Counted from the stretch's first letter, positions 1 to 8,870 are shown. The stretch: 64,000 nucleotides of DNA from DATBGO01 sp050011895 (GCA_050011895.1 JBEKIF010000006.1:124001-188000), one strand, 5' to 3'. The notes: generated from the sequence alone by a model not told the origin. Made by a program: numbers and translations.

Positions 1-1
1 C

Positions 2-724
2 GGCGGGCTGCTCGCTATGGTCACGCTGGCGCCGGAACTCGATGGCGCCCTAGCCGCGATCGACCGGCTGACCGGGGCGGGCGTGATTGTCAGCGTCGGG
101 CACAGCGATGCGACCGCGCGGCAGGTGGCGCAAGCGGCCTCCCGCGGCGCCCGGATGGTCACGCACCTGTTCGATGCCCAGCGTCCGCTGCATCACCGCG
201 AGCCGGGCGTCGTCGGCCAGGCGCTTGCCGATCCGCGGCTGACCAGTGGCCTGATCGCCGATCTGCGGCACGTCTGCGCCGCTGTCTGCAAGATCGCCTT
301 CGACGCGGCGCCCGGCCGGATCGTCATCGTCACTGACGCTGCGGCCTGCGCCGGCATGCCGCCCGGCCGCTACCAGCTCGGCGGCCAGCCGATCGAGCTG
401 CCGCCCGGGGAGGGGGCACCTCCAGTCCGAGCCGACGGCACGTTGGCCGGCTCGGGCCTGCGGATGGACACCGGCATTGCCAACATGGTCACGGCTGGGG
501 TCGGGCTGGCCGACGCGGTCGCTGCGGCCAGCAGGATTCCCGCCGACCTGATCGGCAGGCCGGAACTCGGCAGGATTGCGCCCGGGGCAGCGGCGGATCT
601 GGTGTGGCTGGGCGATGATATGCGAACAAACGCGACCTGGGTCGGCGGTGAGCTGGTGTATACGCGTACTAGACCGGAGCGGGCCGGATCGCCGGCCGGA
701 TCGCTCGCCTGGGATCCAGCATGA
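2..724 (+). CDS. nagA: N-acetylglucosamine-6-phosphate deacetylase, 3' part
   Basis: The 5' end lies outside the window; the frame is open from base 2 and about 240 C-terminal residues remain. The enzyme removes the acetyl group from GlcNAc-6-phosphate in amino-sugar and cell-wall recycling in the cytoplasm. Visible amidohydrolase marks are the metal-ligand stretch GHSDAT, the THLFDA block (usually THLFNAM), a histidine in the LIADLRHV segment where most NagA have LIADGxHV, and the catalytic aspartate in VTDAAACAGMPPG. The C-terminal GRIAPGAAADLVWL segment is the usual closing beta-sandwich. The variant residues around LRH and FDA are slightly off the family consensus but the fold signature is clear. 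No same-strand partner follows; the next gene is convergent. Confidence 0.9.
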   Translation, partial: GGLLAMVTLAPELDGALAAIDRLTGAGVIVSVGHSDATARQVAQAASRGARMVTHLFDAQRPLHHREPGVVGQALADPRLTSGLIADLRHVCAAVCKIAFDAAPGRIVIVTDAAACAGMPPGRYQLGGQPIELPPGEGAPPVRADGTLAGSGLRMDTGIANMVTAGVGLADAVAAASRIPADLIGRPELGRIAPGAAADLVWLGDDMRTNATWVGGELVYTRTRPERAGSPAGSLAWDPA

Positions 725-826
725 GCGAGCGGGCCACCCGGATGAGGATGGAGATCGCATCGGCCGCACTGACCGCCTCGCCCGGGAGTGCGTGGCGGTT
801 TGGGCCGGATGCCGCGCATGGCTCGC

Positions 827-1579
827 TCAGGACTCCCTGTGCACCTTGTGCTGGGCCGCCTGGGCCAGTGGGCGGAGGACCATCAGATCGACGTTCACGT
901 GCGGTGGCCTAGTCACTGCCCAGGTCACGGCATCGGCAATGTCATCAGCGGTCAGCGGTTCCGCGACCCCCGCATACACGGCTGCGGCCTTCGCGTCGTC
1001 GCCACGGAAGCGGTTGAGCGCAAATTCCTCGGTCTTGACCATTCCCGGCGCGATCTCGATGACGCGGACCGGCTGGCCGCACAGCTCAAGGCGCAGGGTG
1101 GCCGCGAGTCCATGCTCGGCGTGCTTGGCTGCTACGTAGCCGCCGCCGCCCTCATAGGCGACGAACCCGGCGGTCGAGCCCATCACCACGATCGTGCCCG
1201 CGCCGGTCGCGACGAGCTTGGGCAGCAGCGCTTGAGTGACATGCAGGGTACCGAGGACGTTGACTTCGTACATGGTGAGCCAGTCGTCCGGTGCGGCGGC
1301 TGCCACCGTGTCCATGCCGATGGCTCCGCCGGCGTTACTGACCAGCACGTCGCAGCGGTCCAATGAGTCGGCCAGGCTCGCGATCGCGGCTCGGTCGGTC
1401 ACGTCCAGCTGACGAATTGTTGCTCGTCCGCCACCCTCGCGAATCCGTGCGGCAACCGCATCGAGGTGATCAGCTCGGCGGGCTGCCAGCACGACGTGAT
1501 AGTCCGCCTCGGCCAGCTTGGCGGCCGTCGCTGCTCCGATACCGATGCTGGCGCCGGTAATTACGGCTGTGCGTCGCAT
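827..1579 (-). CDS. SDR-family NAD(P)-dependent oxidoreductase
   Basis: A 250-residue classical short-chain dehydrogenase, the usual family length. It begins at once with the Rossmann strand and the cofactor motif TGASIGIG (residues 8-15), has the LVSNAGG stretch corresponding to NNAG, the catalytic serine in GSTAGF, and the YVAAK catalytic Tyr/Lys pair. Arginines after the glycine motif (AARRADH) suggest NADP(H) preference. The substrate cannot be read from sequence. A -10-like CAGAAT sits 6 nt upstream of the ATG, so the message is probably leaderless. It is convergent with nagA and its start faces the 19-bp repeat array. Confidence 0.88.
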   Translation of the reverse strand: MRRTAVITGASIGIGAATAAKLAEADYHVVLAARRADHLDAVAARIREGGGRATIRQLDVTDRAAIASLADSLDRCDVLVSNAGGAIGMDTVAAAAPDDWLTMYEVNVLGTLHVTQALLPKLVATGAGTIVVMGSTAGFVAYEGGGGYVAAKHAEHGLAATLRLELCGQPVRVIEIAPGMVKTEEFALNRFRGDDAKAAAVYAGVAEPLTADDIADAVTWAVTRPPHVNVDLMVLRPLAQAAQHKVHRES

Positions 1580-1585
1580 AGTGAG

Positions 1586-1591
1586 ATTCTG
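1586..1591 (-). promoter_or_regulatory. -10 box of the SDR gene (leaderless)
   Basis: On the minus strand CAGAAT lies 6 nt before the ATG at 1579. This matches the leaderless geometry repeated at many genes of the window. No good -35 was seen. Confidence 0.4.
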
Positions 1592-1683
1592 CCAGCCTCG
1601 TGTCCTGAGACCGTTCGCCGCCAGCGGGCTGGCTGGTCGGGTTTGGGCGACGCCCGCTGGCAGGTCGGGCTCAACCGTAACTG

Positions 1684-1835
1684 GTCAGCTTCAGGCCGGG
1701 CAGTCAGCTTCAGGCCGGGCAGTCAGCTTCAGGCCGGGCAGTCAGCTTCAGGCCGGGCAGTCAGCTTCAGGCCGGGCAGTCAGCTTCAGGCCGGGCAGTC
1801 AGCTTCAGGCCGGGCAGTCGGGTTCAGGCCGGGTA
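1684..1835. repeat. 19-bp tandem array, 8 units
   Basis: Seven identical copies of GTCAGCTTCAGGCCGGGCA begin at 1684 and recur every 19 bp; an eighth, diverged copy (1817-1835) closes the array. The array runs into the 3' end of the HNH gene, whose TGA (1824-1826 on the minus strand) lies in the diverged unit. There is no spacer variation as in CRISPR; it is a minisatellite. Confidence 0.95.
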
Positions 1836-3608
1836 GCGGCCCGGGACAGCGGTGAGTTGGCGGCCGCTGGGGAGGGTCCAGATGAATTGGCCGGGCTCGG
1901 TCTGATCAACGTGCCAGCCGGGAGCCTGCTTGGCGCGATGGTGCCGACGGCAACCAGCCCCGATGTTGCATTCACAGGTCCGTCCGCCTTGCTCGAACGG
2001 CACGGTGTGGTCCTGGTCGCACTTGACTGCCTGTCGTCGGCAAGGCGGGAAGAAGCAGGTCCGATCGCGGATGTTGATCAAATGGCGGAGCGTGGGGGAG
2101 GGGCGGTAGGCAGAGGTTTCCCGCGGGTGGGTACAGGTCCCGGCTTCCACGCTGCTGAGCCGGATGCCAGCGAGCCAGGAACCGAGGTCTCTGCCAGGCG
2201 GACCAGTACCGGGCGGGCCAGTACCGGGCGGGCCAGTACCGGGCGGGCCAGTACCGGGCGGGCCAGTACCGGGCGGGCCGGTGCCGGATGGGCCAGATCC
2301 GGGCGGGCCGGTGCCGGGTGGGCCAGATCGGGGCGGGCCGGTGCCGGGTGGGCCAGATCGGGGCGGGCCGGTGCCGGGTGGGCCGGTGCCGGGCGGGCCG
2401 GTGCCGGGCGGGTCAGATTCGGGCGGGCCAGATCCGGGTGGGCCGGTGCGAGCGCAGCCGTGGGCGGCGGCGCGTCCGGCTAGGCCGGTAAGGGTGAGGC
2501 ACCAGCGGGAACCTGGATTCATGGCAAGAGCTGCGGCGAGATCGCGGCAGACGTCGGCGTCCAGCGCGCCCAGCCCAGCGGCCTCGCCGGGCTCGGTGGC
2601 CAGGCCAAGCCAGGTAGTCAACGGCATGGTCAGATTCACCGAGCCGCATAGCCCCACCGGCCAGCCTGAGCGCCCGCTCATGTCAGAGGCCGCTGACGTG
2701 GGCGTGGGGAGGAGAGCGTCGGCGCGCTGGCCGGTGAGTAACGCGATGAAGACTTTGGCGCGTAGCTGGTCCAGCGTTTCTTCGGCGCCGTGAGCTTTCA
2801 GCCACCGAGCCAGCGCATCGATATGCTGATCCGCCGCGATCACGTGGGCCGGCGGCAAGTCCCGTCCGGCGAGTGCGCTCGTGCCTGCAGTCTCGTTCCA
2901 GGTCTCCACCCTGGCGTCCTTCTCGGCCTTCTTGCGCCGCTTGATGGCGGCCTCGGCATCGATGGCCAGCATCGCGCGGCGAATCGCGGCGCGGAGCTGC
3001 CCGGTGGTCTGACCGGGCGCGGCCGGCATGACCTGCTCTTCGACGGCGGCCGCGTCTTTGTCGCTCAAGCAGCATGTCTCGTCAGCGATCACGACGGCTC
3101 TGGGCCAGTCAATCTGGCCAGCCTGCAGGGCCGCGGTTGTCCGAGGCAGCCGTGCCAACGAGGCGGCGATGCCCGTCAACCTCGATGCGGACCGGCCGGT
3201 CAAGGTCAGCAGCGCAGCGATCTCGTCGTCCAGGTGCTCAATGGCACGCAAGCCGGCTGCAGCGCGGCGGCGGGCGAACTCGGTGATGACCGCAACCTCC
3301 ATGGCCGCCGCCCATGAGGACAGCCGCCGCCGCGCGCACAGCAGCCCAGCCAGCTCGTCATCGTCGAGGCTGCCAAGTCCATGGGCCGATGCTTGCTCGG
3401 CTAGGCCGGCCAGCGTCAGGCCGGGCGGCAGGGCATCCGCGGCTCCGCCTGCGGCGAATCCGGTTCCATGCTGACCGGGATCCCGGTGCGTGAAGCCTGC
3501 TGCCAGCGCCTCAGGCGCGGGGCCTCGATCGAACAAGTTGCCGTGCGGCTCCCCCTGCCGCGGCGGCGGACCGTCCTCTGGCTCGGGTTCCGCGGGGCTG
3601 GCGGTCAC
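1824..3608 (-). CDS. DUF222 / HNH endonuclease (13E12-type) with Gly-Pro repeat insert
   Basis: A 594-residue protein. The N-terminal two thirds is a DUF222-type helical domain (from about residue 60), and the C-terminus is an HNH nuclease module: RDRTCFFPPCRR, then the DHTVPFEQGG segment, a CECNIGAGCRRHHRAK zinc/HNH region and HVDQTEPGQFIW. These proteins form multicopy actinobacterial families (REP13E12 in mycobacteria); their role is not settled. Between residues about 390 and 470 lies a long GPPGTGPPGTG-type repeat coded by near-identical 15-bp DNA units (plus-strand 2200-2440), which separates the two domains. The start is GTG at 3606-3608 with GGGAGG just upstream. Its C-terminal codons lie in the 19-bp array. 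Confidence 0.85.
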   Translation of the reverse strand: MTASPAEPEPEDGPPPRQGEPHGNLFDRGPAPEALAAGFTHRDPGQHGTGFAAGGAADALPPGLTLAGLAEQASAHGLGSLDDDELAGLLCARRRLSSWAAAMEVAVITEFARRRAAAGLRAIEHLDDEIAALLTLTGRSASRLTGIAASLARLPRTTAALQAGQIDWPRAVVIADETCCLSDKDAAAVEEQVMPAAPGQTTGQLRAAIRRAMLAIDAEAAIKRRKKAEKDARVETWNETAGTSALAGRDLPPAHVIAADQHIDALARWLKAHGAEETLDQLRAKVFIALLTGQRADALLPTPTSAASDMSGRSGWPVGLCGSVNLTMPLTTWLGLATEPGEAAGLGALDADVCRDLAAALAMNPGSRWCLTLTGLAGRAAAHGCARTGPPGSGPPESDPPGTGPPGTGPPGTGPPRSGPPGTGPPRSGPPGTGPPGSGPSGTGPPGTGPPGTGPPGTGPPGTGPPGTGPPGRDLGSWLAGIRLSSVEAGTCTHPRETSAYRPSPTLRHLINIRDRTCFFPPCRRQAVKCDQDHTVPFEQGGRTCECNIGAGCRRHHRAKQAPGWHVDQTEPGQFIWTLPSGRQLTAVPGRYPA

Positions 3609-3811
3609 CTGTCCTCCCCTCTGGCTGGTTCGCGATGTTGCTGGCTGTTTGATGTTCTTCGGTAATGTTATCGATGTCTACTGACAATTCGCTTATAGTT
3701 TCGACAAGCGTCGCCAGATCCGTTGAGGATGTTATTGGGACCGGGCGGTACGTCCAGCGGTCGCGTTCCGAAGGCAGCACTTGCGGTCCGCTGCGGCGGA
3801 TCGGGGTCATT

Positions 3812-3817
3812 TACGAT
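3812..3817 (+). promoter_or_regulatory. -10 box for the HAD gene (leaderless)
   Basis: TACGAT ends 6 nt before a GTG at 3824. This placement argues for the GTG start rather than the more upstream ATG codons. Confidence 0.45.
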
Positions 3818-3823
3818 CGGTGG

Positions 3824-4555
3824 GTGCCTGAAAGCAACCGAGCCGCGTCGTCGGTGAATCCGCAGGAACCCCCGGTGCGCCCGGAGGAAGGGTCCGCCAA
3901 GGCCGGTCCCAGGCTGCGCGGAGTGATCACTGACTGGGGCGGGGTCATGACCAACCCCATGGCGGAGACCATGAACGCCTGGCTTGACGCGGACGGCATC
4001 GACAGGAAGAGCTACGCGGCCGCGATCCGGCCGTGGCTAGCGCAGGCGTATGGGGCGGCCGGTCACGGAAACCCGGTACACGCGCTGGAACGCGGGGAGT
4101 GGGGGCACGAGGAGTTCGAGCGGGTGCTCGCGGGCCAGCTGGTCCGCTTCGATGGGCAGCCCGTGGTTCCCGACGGCCTGCTGAACAGGATGTTCGCGGC
4201 TTCGACGATGGAAGTTGCGATGCGGGAGCTGATGTGGGCGCTTCGCAAGGCCGGGGTCCGCACGGCACTCCTGTCCAACTCCTGGGGCGGCACCGGCTAC
4301 CCGCGCGACCTGTTTCCGGAGATGTTCGACGTCGTCGTGATCTCCTCAGAGGTCGGGATGCGCAAGCCGGAGGAGGAGATCTTCAGGCACGCTGCAGCTC
4401 TGCTCGGGCTTGAGCCCGAGGAGTGCGTGTTCATCGACGACATCGAAGCCAACGTGCTGGCTGCCGAGGCGGTCGGCCTGGTCGGCGTGCATCACCGCGA
4501 GCCAAGCCGGACCGCCGAGCGACTCGGCCAGCTGCTTGGGATCCGACTCGCCTGA
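3824..4555 (+). CDS. HAD-superfamily hydrolase (subfamily IA-like)
   Basis: About 243 residues from the GTG at 3824. All four haloacid dehalogenase motifs are seen: motif I in VITDWGGVMTN (nucleophile Asp; the usual second acid of DxD is replaced by Gly), motif II in LLSNSWG, the motif III lysine in GMRKPEEEIF, and motif IV in CVFIDDIEAN. The pattern DWGGV with IDD resembles epoxide-hydrolase-N-like and actinobacterial HAD-IA hydrolases. The substrate is unknown. An upstream ATG-led extension is possible (the frame opens at 3665), but it is Arg/Ser-rich, unlike the family, and the -10 box supports the shorter form. Confidence 0.8.
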   Translation: MPESNRAASSVNPQEPPVRPEEGSAKAGPRLRGVITDWGGVMTNPMAETMNAWLDADGIDRKSYAAAIRPWLAQAYGAAGHGNPVHALERGEWGHEEFERVLAGQLVRFDGQPVVPDGLLNRMFAASTMEVAMRELMWALRKAGVRTALLSNSWGGTGYPRDLFPEMFDVVVISSEVGMRKPEEEIFRHAAALLGLEPEECVFIDDIEANVLAAEAVGLVGVHHREPSRTAERLGQLLGIRLA

Positions 4556-4580
4556 CTGGCGAGCGGTGTTGCCCTAGCCT
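4552..4580 (+). promoter_or_regulatory. Promoter of the Vsr gene
   Basis: CTGACT (4552-4557), a 17-bp spacer and TAGCCT (4575-4580) lie 7 nt before the GTG at 4588. This is a leaderless arrangement overlapping the end of the preceding gene. Confidence 0.5.
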
Positions 4581-4587
4581 GGCCGCT

Positions 4588-5322
4588 GTGACCGACTATC
4601 CGCGGTCCTCGAGCGCTGGGCGCTCAGCCAACATGCGCGCCAACCGCCGCAAAGACACCAAGCCGGAACTCGCCCTGCGCCGGGCGCTGCACAGCCAGGG
4701 ATACCGCTACCGCAAGGACTACCGGCTGGACCTGGCGAGCGGGACGAGAGTGCGGCCAGATATCGCGTTTACGGCCCGGAAGGTCGCGGTCTTTGTGGAC
4801 GGCTGCTTCTGGCACGGCTGCCCTCAGCACGGTTCCAGGCCAGCCGTCAACGTCTGGTACTGGGAGCCCAAGCTGCGCAGGAACGCCGAGCGAGACCGAT
4901 CGGCGGATGCGGCGCTTGCAGCTGCGGGCTGGGCGGTCGTCAGGGTATGGGAACACGAGCCGCTCGATGGGGCGGTGGCAGCCGTAGTCGCCGCGCTGCG
5001 CCGGGCGGCGGGGTTGCCCGCGGGCGGGTTGCCCGAGGGAGCGTCGCCGCAGGCGGGGACGCTGGAGGGGCCGCTGGAGGGGCTGCTGGAGGGACGGCCG
5101 CTGGTGGCGGGGCGGCTGGAGGGGCTGCTGGAGGGGCGGCCGCTGGTGGCGGGGCGGCTGGAGGGGCGGCCGCTGGTGGAGGGGCTGCTGGAGGGACGGC
5201 CGCTGGTGGAGGGGCCGCTGCTGGAGGGGCCGCCGCCGCTGGCGGGGCTGCTGGCGGAGGAGCTGCCAGCGGATGGGGAGGCCACGGAGGATCCGTCGGA
5301 CGGGGCGCCCGTCGCGATTTGA
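4588..5322 (+). CDS. vsr: Very short patch repair (Vsr) endonuclease with repetitive C-terminal tail
   Basis: The first ~140 residues are a canonical Vsr domain: SANMRANRRKDTKPELALRR, RYRKDYRLD, the catalytic Asp in VRPDIAF, FVDGCFWHGCPQHG, and YWEPKLRRNAERD. Vsr nicks 5' of the T in T:G mismatches left by deamination of 5-methylcytosine. No cytosine methyltransferase is visible nearby. The usual family length is about 140-160 residues; here some 85 further residues (about 157-240) consist of LEGRPLVAGR-like repeats coded by GC-rich tandem DNA (5060-5260), probably an unstructured add-on. The start is GTG at 4588, set by the promoter. Confidence 0.88.
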   Translation: MTDYPRSSSAGRSANMRANRRKDTKPELALRRALHSQGYRYRKDYRLDLASGTRVRPDIAFTARKVAVFVDGCFWHGCPQHGSRPAVNVWYWEPKLRRNAERDRSADAALAAAGWAVVRVWEHEPLDGAVAAVVAALRRAAGLPAGGLPEGASPQAGTLEGPLEGLLEGRPLVAGRLEGLLEGRPLVAGRLEGRPLVEGLLEGRPLVEGPLLEGPPPLAGLLAEELPADGEATEDPSDGAPVAI

Positions 5323-5400
5323 CCAGAGCGTGCGATTACCCGGCCGGGCGGCGCCAGGACTGGCACACTCTTGATCACCCTCGCCTGCGCTGGGGAGCCG

Positions 5401-5898
5401 ATGCGCGTCTACCTGCCATTCACGCTGCCGACCTTGGCCGCGCTGTTTCGCGACGGTCAGATCGGCCCCGCACCGGTGCGCGGCTATGCGGTCACCCCTG
5501 CGCTCCGCGAGTGGTACGCGAGCGGTGACCTGGAGGAGCTCGAGTACGTCGCTATGACGCAGGCGGCCAAGGCGTCACTGCGGCTGCTGCACGCCGACCC
5601 GCAGGTCCCGCCGCGGCGGGCCGTGCTCGCCGCGGACATCGCCGAGGAACTGGTGGCCGAGGCCGGGGGGTTCGACGAGCCAGCGCTCGTCAAGGTCGCC
5701 GTTGCCATCCCGGTCAGCTCGGTGGTCTCCGGTCACATCGATGATCCGCTTGCCGTGCCGGACATTCGAGCGGCGATTGAGGCGCTGCCAGCCGCTGACG
5801 CTGGCGATGACGACGCCCAGTTCGCAGTGGACAGCGCTGAGGGGTATGAGCTGATGTGGTACGCCACCCAGGAGCTGCAACTCGGTGAGTACCGCTAG
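5401..5898 (+). CDS. Conserved actinobacterial hypothetical protein (DUF6912-like)
   Basis: About 165 residues from the ATG at 5401, with GGGGAG 5 nt upstream. It begins MRVYLPFTLP, carries a PAPVRGYAVTPALREWY segment and ends in a YELMWYATQELQLGEY motif, which I associate with DUF6912 proteins of unknown function. No signal peptide, membrane segment or catalytic motif is visible. It stands alone between Vsr and pruA on the same strand. Confidence 0.7.
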   Translation: MRVYLPFTLPTLAALFRDGQIGPAPVRGYAVTPALREWYASGDLEELEYVAMTQAAKASLRLLHADPQVPPRRAVLAADIAEELVAEAGGFDEPALVKVAVAIPVSSVVSGHIDDPLAVPDIRAAIEALPAADAGDDDAQFAVDSAEGYELMWYATQELQLGEYR

Positions 5899-6047
5899 AG
5901 CCTGACGGTCGGGATCACGCCAGCCGCCTGCCAGCGCATGCCAGCCCACGCCAGGCGAGCCGCCATAGCCGGATGAACCGATCAGGCGCGGGTCAACCTA
6001 CGATGGGACGGACCGCCGAGATGCCGCGTAGCGCAGGGAGATCTGCG

Positions 6048-7676
6048 ATGGATGCCGTTACCAACGTTCCTGTCCCGGGCAATGAGCCGATCAGGAGTTA
6101 CGCTCCTGGCAGCCAGGAACGCGCAGCGCTGGAGAGCAAAGTCAAGGACCTCAGCGGCGAGCGCGCCGAGCTGACCATGACCATCGGCGGCCAGGACCGG
6201 ATGGGCAGCGGCGAGCGCGCCGACGTAGTCCAGCCGCACAACCACCGGCACGTGCTCGGCCAGTACGGGAACGCGACCGACCAGGACGTCGCCGCCGCGA
6301 TCGAGGCGGCCAGGCAGGCCGCGCCAGGCTGGCGGGAGCTGTCCTTCGACGACCGGGCAGCTATCTTCCTGCGGGCCGCCGATCTGCTCTCCGGTCCCTG
6401 GCGGTTCACCCTCAACGCCGCGACCATCCTCGGCCAGTCGAAGTCGGTTCAGCAGGCGGAGATCGACTCGGCCGCCGAGCTGATCGACTTCTGGCGGTTC
6501 AACGTGCATTACGCCCGTCGCCTGCTCGCAGAGCAGCCGGTCTCCGCGCCGGGCTGCTGGAACCGGCTTGAGTACCGGCCGCTGGAAGGCTTCGTACTGG
6601 CCATCACGCCATTCAACTTCACCGCGATCGCGGGTAACCTGCCGACCGCGCCCGCACTGCTGGGCAACGTCGTGGTCTGGAAACCTTCGCACACGCAGCA
6701 ACTGGCCGCGCACTACACAATGCGGATCCTCGAGGCGGCCGGCCTGCCGCCCGGCGTGATCAACATGGTGACCGGCAGCGGCCAGCCGGTGTCCAGGGTC
6801 GCGTTGCCGCACCCCGAGCTCGCGGGCATTCACTTCACTGGCTCGACCGGAACCTTCCAGCACATGTGGCGGACGGTCGGGGAGAACATCTCCGGCTACC
6901 GTGGTTACCCGCGGCTGGTCGGTGAGACCGGCGGCAAGGACTTCGTCATCGCGCACCCCTCGGCTGATCCCGATGTCTTGACGACCGCGCTGATCCGGGG
7001 CGCGTTCGAGTATCAGGGGCAGAAATGCTCCGCCGCCTCGCGTGCGTACGTGCCGCGGTCAGTGTGGGACCAGATGGGCGACGACTTCGTATCCGCTGTC
7101 CAGTCGCTGACCATGGGGGATCTCGGGGCCGATCTCTCGCTCTTCATGGGCGCCGTGATCGACGACAAGGCATTCGCTGACCACGCGGACGCGCTGGCCA
7201 GGGCCAAGACCAGGCCGGCCATCCGGGTACTCGCCGGTGGCGAGACCAACGATGCTGACGGCTGGTTCGTACAGCCCACCGTGCTGGCGTGCACCGATCC
7301 GACCGATGAGGTGTTCACCACCGAGTACTTCGGCCCGATCCTGTCCGTCCATGTCTTCGACGACGCCGACTACGCCAATGTCGTCGCGCAGGCAGCGGAT
7401 GCCTCGCCGTACGCGCTGACCGGCTCGATCATCGCGACCGACCGGACCGCTATCGCCGACGCGACCGACGCACTGCGCTACTCGGCAGGAAACTTCTACA
7501 TCAACGACAAGCCAACCGGCGCGGTCGTCGGCCAGCAGCCGTTCGGCGGAGCGAGGGCAAGCGGGACCAACGACAAGGCGGGTTCTATCTTCAACCTGAT
7601 CCGCTGGGTCAACGCCCGCACCATCAAGGAGCTGTTCGTCCCGCCGGTCGACTACCGCTATCCGCACATGGGCTAG
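6048..7676 (+). CDS. pruA: L-glutamate gamma-semialdehyde (delta-1-pyrroline-5-carboxylate) dehydrogenase
   Basis: 542 residues, matching the family. It oxidises glutamate semialdehyde to glutamate with NAD+ in proline and arginine degradation. Diagnostic pieces are the FTGSTGTFQ cofactor-binding segment, the general-base Glu in VGETGGKDF, the catalytic Cys in QGQKCSAASRAY, and the C-terminal GNFYINDKPTGAVVGQQPFGG block that separates P5C dehydrogenases from other ALDHs. The start ATG at 6048 has AGGGAG 7 nt upstream; in-frame ATGs further upstream add a low-quality extension. A proline dehydrogenase partner (putB) is not in the window. Confidence 0.95.
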   Translation: MDAVTNVPVPGNEPIRSYAPGSQERAALESKVKDLSGERAELTMTIGGQDRMGSGERADVVQPHNHRHVLGQYGNATDQDVAAAIEAARQAAPGWRELSFDDRAAIFLRAADLLSGPWRFTLNAATILGQSKSVQQAEIDSAAELIDFWRFNVHYARRLLAEQPVSAPGCWNRLEYRPLEGFVLAITPFNFTAIAGNLPTAPALLGNVVVWKPSHTQQLAAHYTMRILEAAGLPPGVINMVTGSGQPVSRVALPHPELAGIHFTGSTGTFQHMWRTVGENISGYRGYPRLVGETGGKDFVIAHPSADPDVLTTALIRGAFEYQGQKCSAASRAYVPRSVWDQMGDDFVSAVQSLTMGDLGADLSLFMGAVIDDKAFADHADALARAKTRPAIRVLAGGETNDADGWFVQPTVLACTDPTDEVFTTEYFGPILSVHVFDDADYANVVAQAADASPYALTGSIIATDRTAIADATDALRYSAGNFYINDKPTGAVVGQQPFGGARASGTNDKAGSIFNLIRWVNARTIKELFVPPVDYRYPHMG

Positions 7677-7839
7677 CTCCCGGGCTAGCTGGCGCCGCCT
7701 GGTCATGGGCCATCGGCGTCCGAGCTGGTGACTGCAACCCGGCCGCGGGTGGTGTCGGCCGCCCGCGGCGGCGGTACGCTCGCAATGGCCTGGACCTGTC
7801 GGTCGGCACCGATGCCGGCCACAATGTCGCTGGAGGGCA

Positions 7840-8574
7840 ATGACTTACCGCCTGGTCCTGTGGAACATCGATCTGACTCTCGTGGACGTGGTCAGGGTTT
7901 CCCGGGATGCCTACGCGGACGCGTTCCACCGGGTGACCGGGCGCCCGCTGGTGGCGCTGCCGCAGATAGCCGGCCAGACCGACTCGGAGATCTTCTTCGA
8001 GGCGCTCGCCTTCAATCAGGCGGCGTCGGGCCCGACCGAGGCAGGTGGCCAGGAACTGCTGGCCGCCTACATCAAGGAACTCGCTTACGCGTTCGCGGCC
8101 CGGCGGGAGCTGCTCGGTGAGCAGGGCCGGGTGCTGCCAGGAGCCAGAGAGGCGGTGGCGGCGGCGGCCGCCCTGCCTGGCGTGGTCCAGTCCGTGTTGA
8201 CCGGGTCGATCAGGCCGAACGCGGTGGCGAAACTCCGCGCGTTCGGCCTCGAGCCGTTCCTCGATCTTGAGATCGGCGGCTACGGGTCAGAGATCTACCT
8301 CAAAGGGACCCAGCTGATGGAGACCCGCAGGCGCGCAGCGGCCAAGTATGGTGCGGAATTCGGTCCTGGCTCCACCGTGTACCTGGCGGATTCAAGCCGC
8401 GATGTCGACGCCGCCAGCATCGGGGGCGCGCGCTGCGTGGCCGTCGCCAGCGGCCGGTCGACCGCGAGTGAGCTGCGAGCCGCCGGGGCCGACGTCGTGA
8501 TCGACGATCTTTGCGACGTGGCTGCGGTCGTCGGGGCCATCGACCGGCTGACATCGCCGGTGTCGGCAGGCTGA
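7840..8574 (+). CDS. HAD-family protein lacking the nucleophilic aspartate
   Basis: 244 residues starting at the ATG at 7840 with GGAGGG 2 nt upstream. The fold is that of phosphoglycolate-phosphatase-like HAD proteins: LVLWNIDLTLVD (motif I), VQSVLTGSIRPN (motif II), a lysine around YLKGTQLM (motif III) and VYLADSSRDVDAA (motif IV). In motif I the first position, normally the catalytic Asp of DxD, is Asn9. HAD phosphatases form a phospho-aspartate at this residue, so hydrolysis by the standard route is unlikely. Followed 9 bp later by a small membrane protein, probably co-transcribed. Confidence 0.8.
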   Translation: MTYRLVLWNIDLTLVDVVRVSRDAYADAFHRVTGRPLVALPQIAGQTDSEIFFEALAFNQAASGPTEAGGQELLAAYIKELAYAFAARRELLGEQGRVLPGAREAVAAAAALPGVVQSVLTGSIRPNAVAKLRAFGLEPFLDLEIGGYGSEIYLKGTQLMETRRRAAAKYGAEFGPGSTVYLADSSRDVDAASIGGARCVAVASGRSTASELRAAGADVVIDDLCDVAAVVGAIDRLTSPVSAG

Positions 8575-8583
8575 GCGGCCGTC

Positions 8584-8817
8584 ATGGGCAGCCTTGCGCT
8601 GACTATCTACGGGGTGACCGCCCTGACCTTCATGATGGCGATGTACAGCCTGGAGCAACGCCATCCCAGGTTCATCCTGGCGTTCGCGATCGGCTGCCTG
8701 CTGGCGAGCAGTTACGGATTCCTGTCCGGGGCCTGGCCATTCGGGGTGGTCGAGGCGATCTGGTCGGTTATCGCGCTGCGGCGCTACCTGCAGCAGTTCC
8801 AGCGGGGCAGCAGCTGA
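8584..8817 (+). CDS. Small membrane protein
   Basis: 77 residues with three predicted hydrophobic segments (about residues 4-20, 29-47 and 52-66), and a YGFLSGAWPFGVVEAIWSVIALRRY ending whose glycine/tryptophan spacing recalls small CBU_0592-type membrane proteins. The function is unknown. It begins 9 bp after the HAD-like gene. Confidence 0.65.
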   Translation: MGSLALTIYGVTALTFMMAMYSLEQRHPRFILAFAIGCLLASSYGFLSGAWPFGVVEAIWSVIALRRYLQQFQRGSS

Positions 8818-8870
8818 CTTAGGCCACAACTTGCCAGGCCCCGGCGTTGCGAGGATACGGTGAAAAGCCC

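Noticed and set aside
1684..1835. Possible CRISPR array
   Set aside because: Units are contiguous with no unique spacers and no cas genes are near; this is a minisatellite. The same holds for the arrays at 23689, 35700 and 57631.
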